From an uncultured Lachnospiraceae bacterium (GTDB taxonomy: Bacteria; Bacillota; Clostridia; Lachnospirales; Lachnospiraceae), in contig CAMPAX010000128.1 of assembly GCA_946633495.1 (NCBI GenBank), positions 1 to 6,729 on the forward strand: a stretch of 6,729 nt of DNA, written 5' to 3'. Positions 6,380-6,729 of this stretch are shown here, one piece after another; the stretch's first letter is position 1; every line of letters begins with the position of its first letter. The translations under genes and the position numbers were made by a program. The notes under the pieces are model-generated. The model saw only the letters and a list, made by a program, of their open reading frames with translations, had not been told where the DNA came from and made no database searches.

Positions 6380-6492
6380 AACCTTCCCCATTCCCCGTTT
6401 ATGCTGAATTGTAAATTCACACGGTCCTGCTGCGGGCCGTTTCATTTCATGCTCCCGAAGCCGATGCGCCCCGATGACAATCCTCATCCATA
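6380..6492 (-). other. Intergenic region between the C39-like gene and the wall-binding protein gene
   Basis: These 113 bases hold a perfect 6-3-6 dyad, TGAATT GTA AATTCA on the plus strand (6405-6419), about 26 bases upstream of the start codon. A hairpin ACGGTCC/GGGCCGT (6421-6440, one mismatch) has no U-run on the minus side. A TACAAT word overlaps the dyad but lacks a good -35 box, so I do not call a promoter. The two genes may be cotranscribed. Confidence 0.4.
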
Positions 6493-6729
6493 TCATGGAG
6501 CTTTCCGTTCACTTTTCGGCGGCCGGATCACCACCGCCTGCTTCCCAATCTGTTCATACCGTTTTATAAATGTGGAGAGACTGTAGGTTCTTTCTCCTTC
6601 CATGGGATCCGCAACATAGACCAGATCTTTTTTACGGTCATATCCGGTCAGAACCATACAATGCAGATTTCGGTTTTTCTCATAGTAGCTGCCGTTGATG
6701 ACCCAGCCATCTCCGTAGATCGGGCTTCC
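6493..6729 (-). CDS. C39_2-type papain-like peptidase family protein, C-terminal part (5' end outside window)
   Basis: The final 78 residues of a protein whose start lies beyond the window. The visible part matches the C-terminal half of the Peptidase_C39_2 fold: GSPIYGDGWVINGSYYE, then the catalytic-type His in LHCMVLTGYD, then VYVADPMEG with the Asp-Pro that normally completes the Cys-His-Asp/Asn triad, then FIKRYEQIGKQAVVI. It ends with a short polar tail, PPKSERKAP. The nucleophilic cysteine region, signal peptide and any repeat domains would be upstream and cannot be seen. Members of this family are usually secreted or surface proteins in Clostridia, often with wall-binding repeats; their substrates are mostly unknown. 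It lies 113 bases upstream of the wall-binding amidase gene on the same strand, suggesting a shared envelope role. It could be inactive, since the Cys is not visible. Confidence 0.78.
   Translation of the reverse strand, partial: GSPIYGDGWVINGSYYEKNRNLHCMVLTGYDRKKDLVYVADPMEGERTYSLSTFIKRYEQIGKQAVVIRPPKSERKAP

Noticed and set aside
6421..6440. Hairpin ACGGTCC/GGGCCGT as a terminator of the C39-like gene
   Set aside because: It contains a mismatch and is not followed by a U-run on the minus strand. On the plus strand the tail is only T-rich and no plus-strand gene ends there.
6380..6496. Start of the wall-binding protein at 6496, overlapping the stop of the C39-like gene (ATGA)
   Set aside because: It would bury the signal peptide behind 39 polar residues and lacks a good ribosome binding site. 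Translational coupling is possible but less likely than a start at 6379.
1..6729. CRISPR array, tRNA genes, prophage or insertion sequence
   Set aside because: The only tandem repeats are the coding 60-base units and the small 10-base pair. No cloverleaf, transposase or integrase frame was found on either strand.

Overview
The window looks like Clostridia chromosome, most likely a Lachnospiraceae-type Firmicute with moderate GC. The reasons are strong AGGAGG-type ribosome binding sites, a canonical T-box leader, a GatCAB amidotransferase operon, and a secreted protein built of 20-residue choline-binding-type repeats. This placement is inference; no 16S or other marker is present. Every gene I can support is on the minus strand, so transcription runs from high to low coordinates.

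Right end (6493-6729): the last 78 codons of a papain-like protein of the C39_2 type, cut by the window edge. After a 113-base gap comes a secreted 573-residue protein (4658-6379). It has a signal peptide, twelve 20-residue wall-binding repeats, a cysteine amidase/NlpC-like domain and six more repeats. Both look like exported proteins, the second acting at or on the cell envelope.

Middle (about 4254-4638): a sigma-A promoter (TTGTGA, 17 bases, TATAAT) starts only 19 bases after the wall protein's stop codon. It drives a T-box riboswitch of about 350 nt with a recognisable stem I, stem II, T-box/antiterminator and a strong intrinsic terminator. The probable specifier is GGAACA, which contains overlapping GAA (Glu) and AAC (Asn) codons and no Asp codon.

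Left part (1-4090): aspS, gatC, gatA and the start of gatB, in that order, in one apparent operon. Together they would charge tRNA-Asn with Asp (and use Glu-tRNA-Gln made by a GluRS elsewhere), then amidate it. The enzyme features of AspRS (His31, form of motif 2), the linkage to gatCAB and the Asn/Glu-like T-box specifier all point to tRNA-dependent asparagine/glutamine synthesis controlled by uncharged tRNA. A REP-like interspersed repeat sits between gatA and gatB.

No tRNA, rRNA, CRISPR array, transposase or phage gene was seen. The most interesting item is the aspS-gatCAB T-box. It resembles the dual-specificity riboswitch reported for Clostridium acetobutylicum, so it is not a wholly new kind of system. 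The architecture of the wall-binding amidase is the second point of interest.
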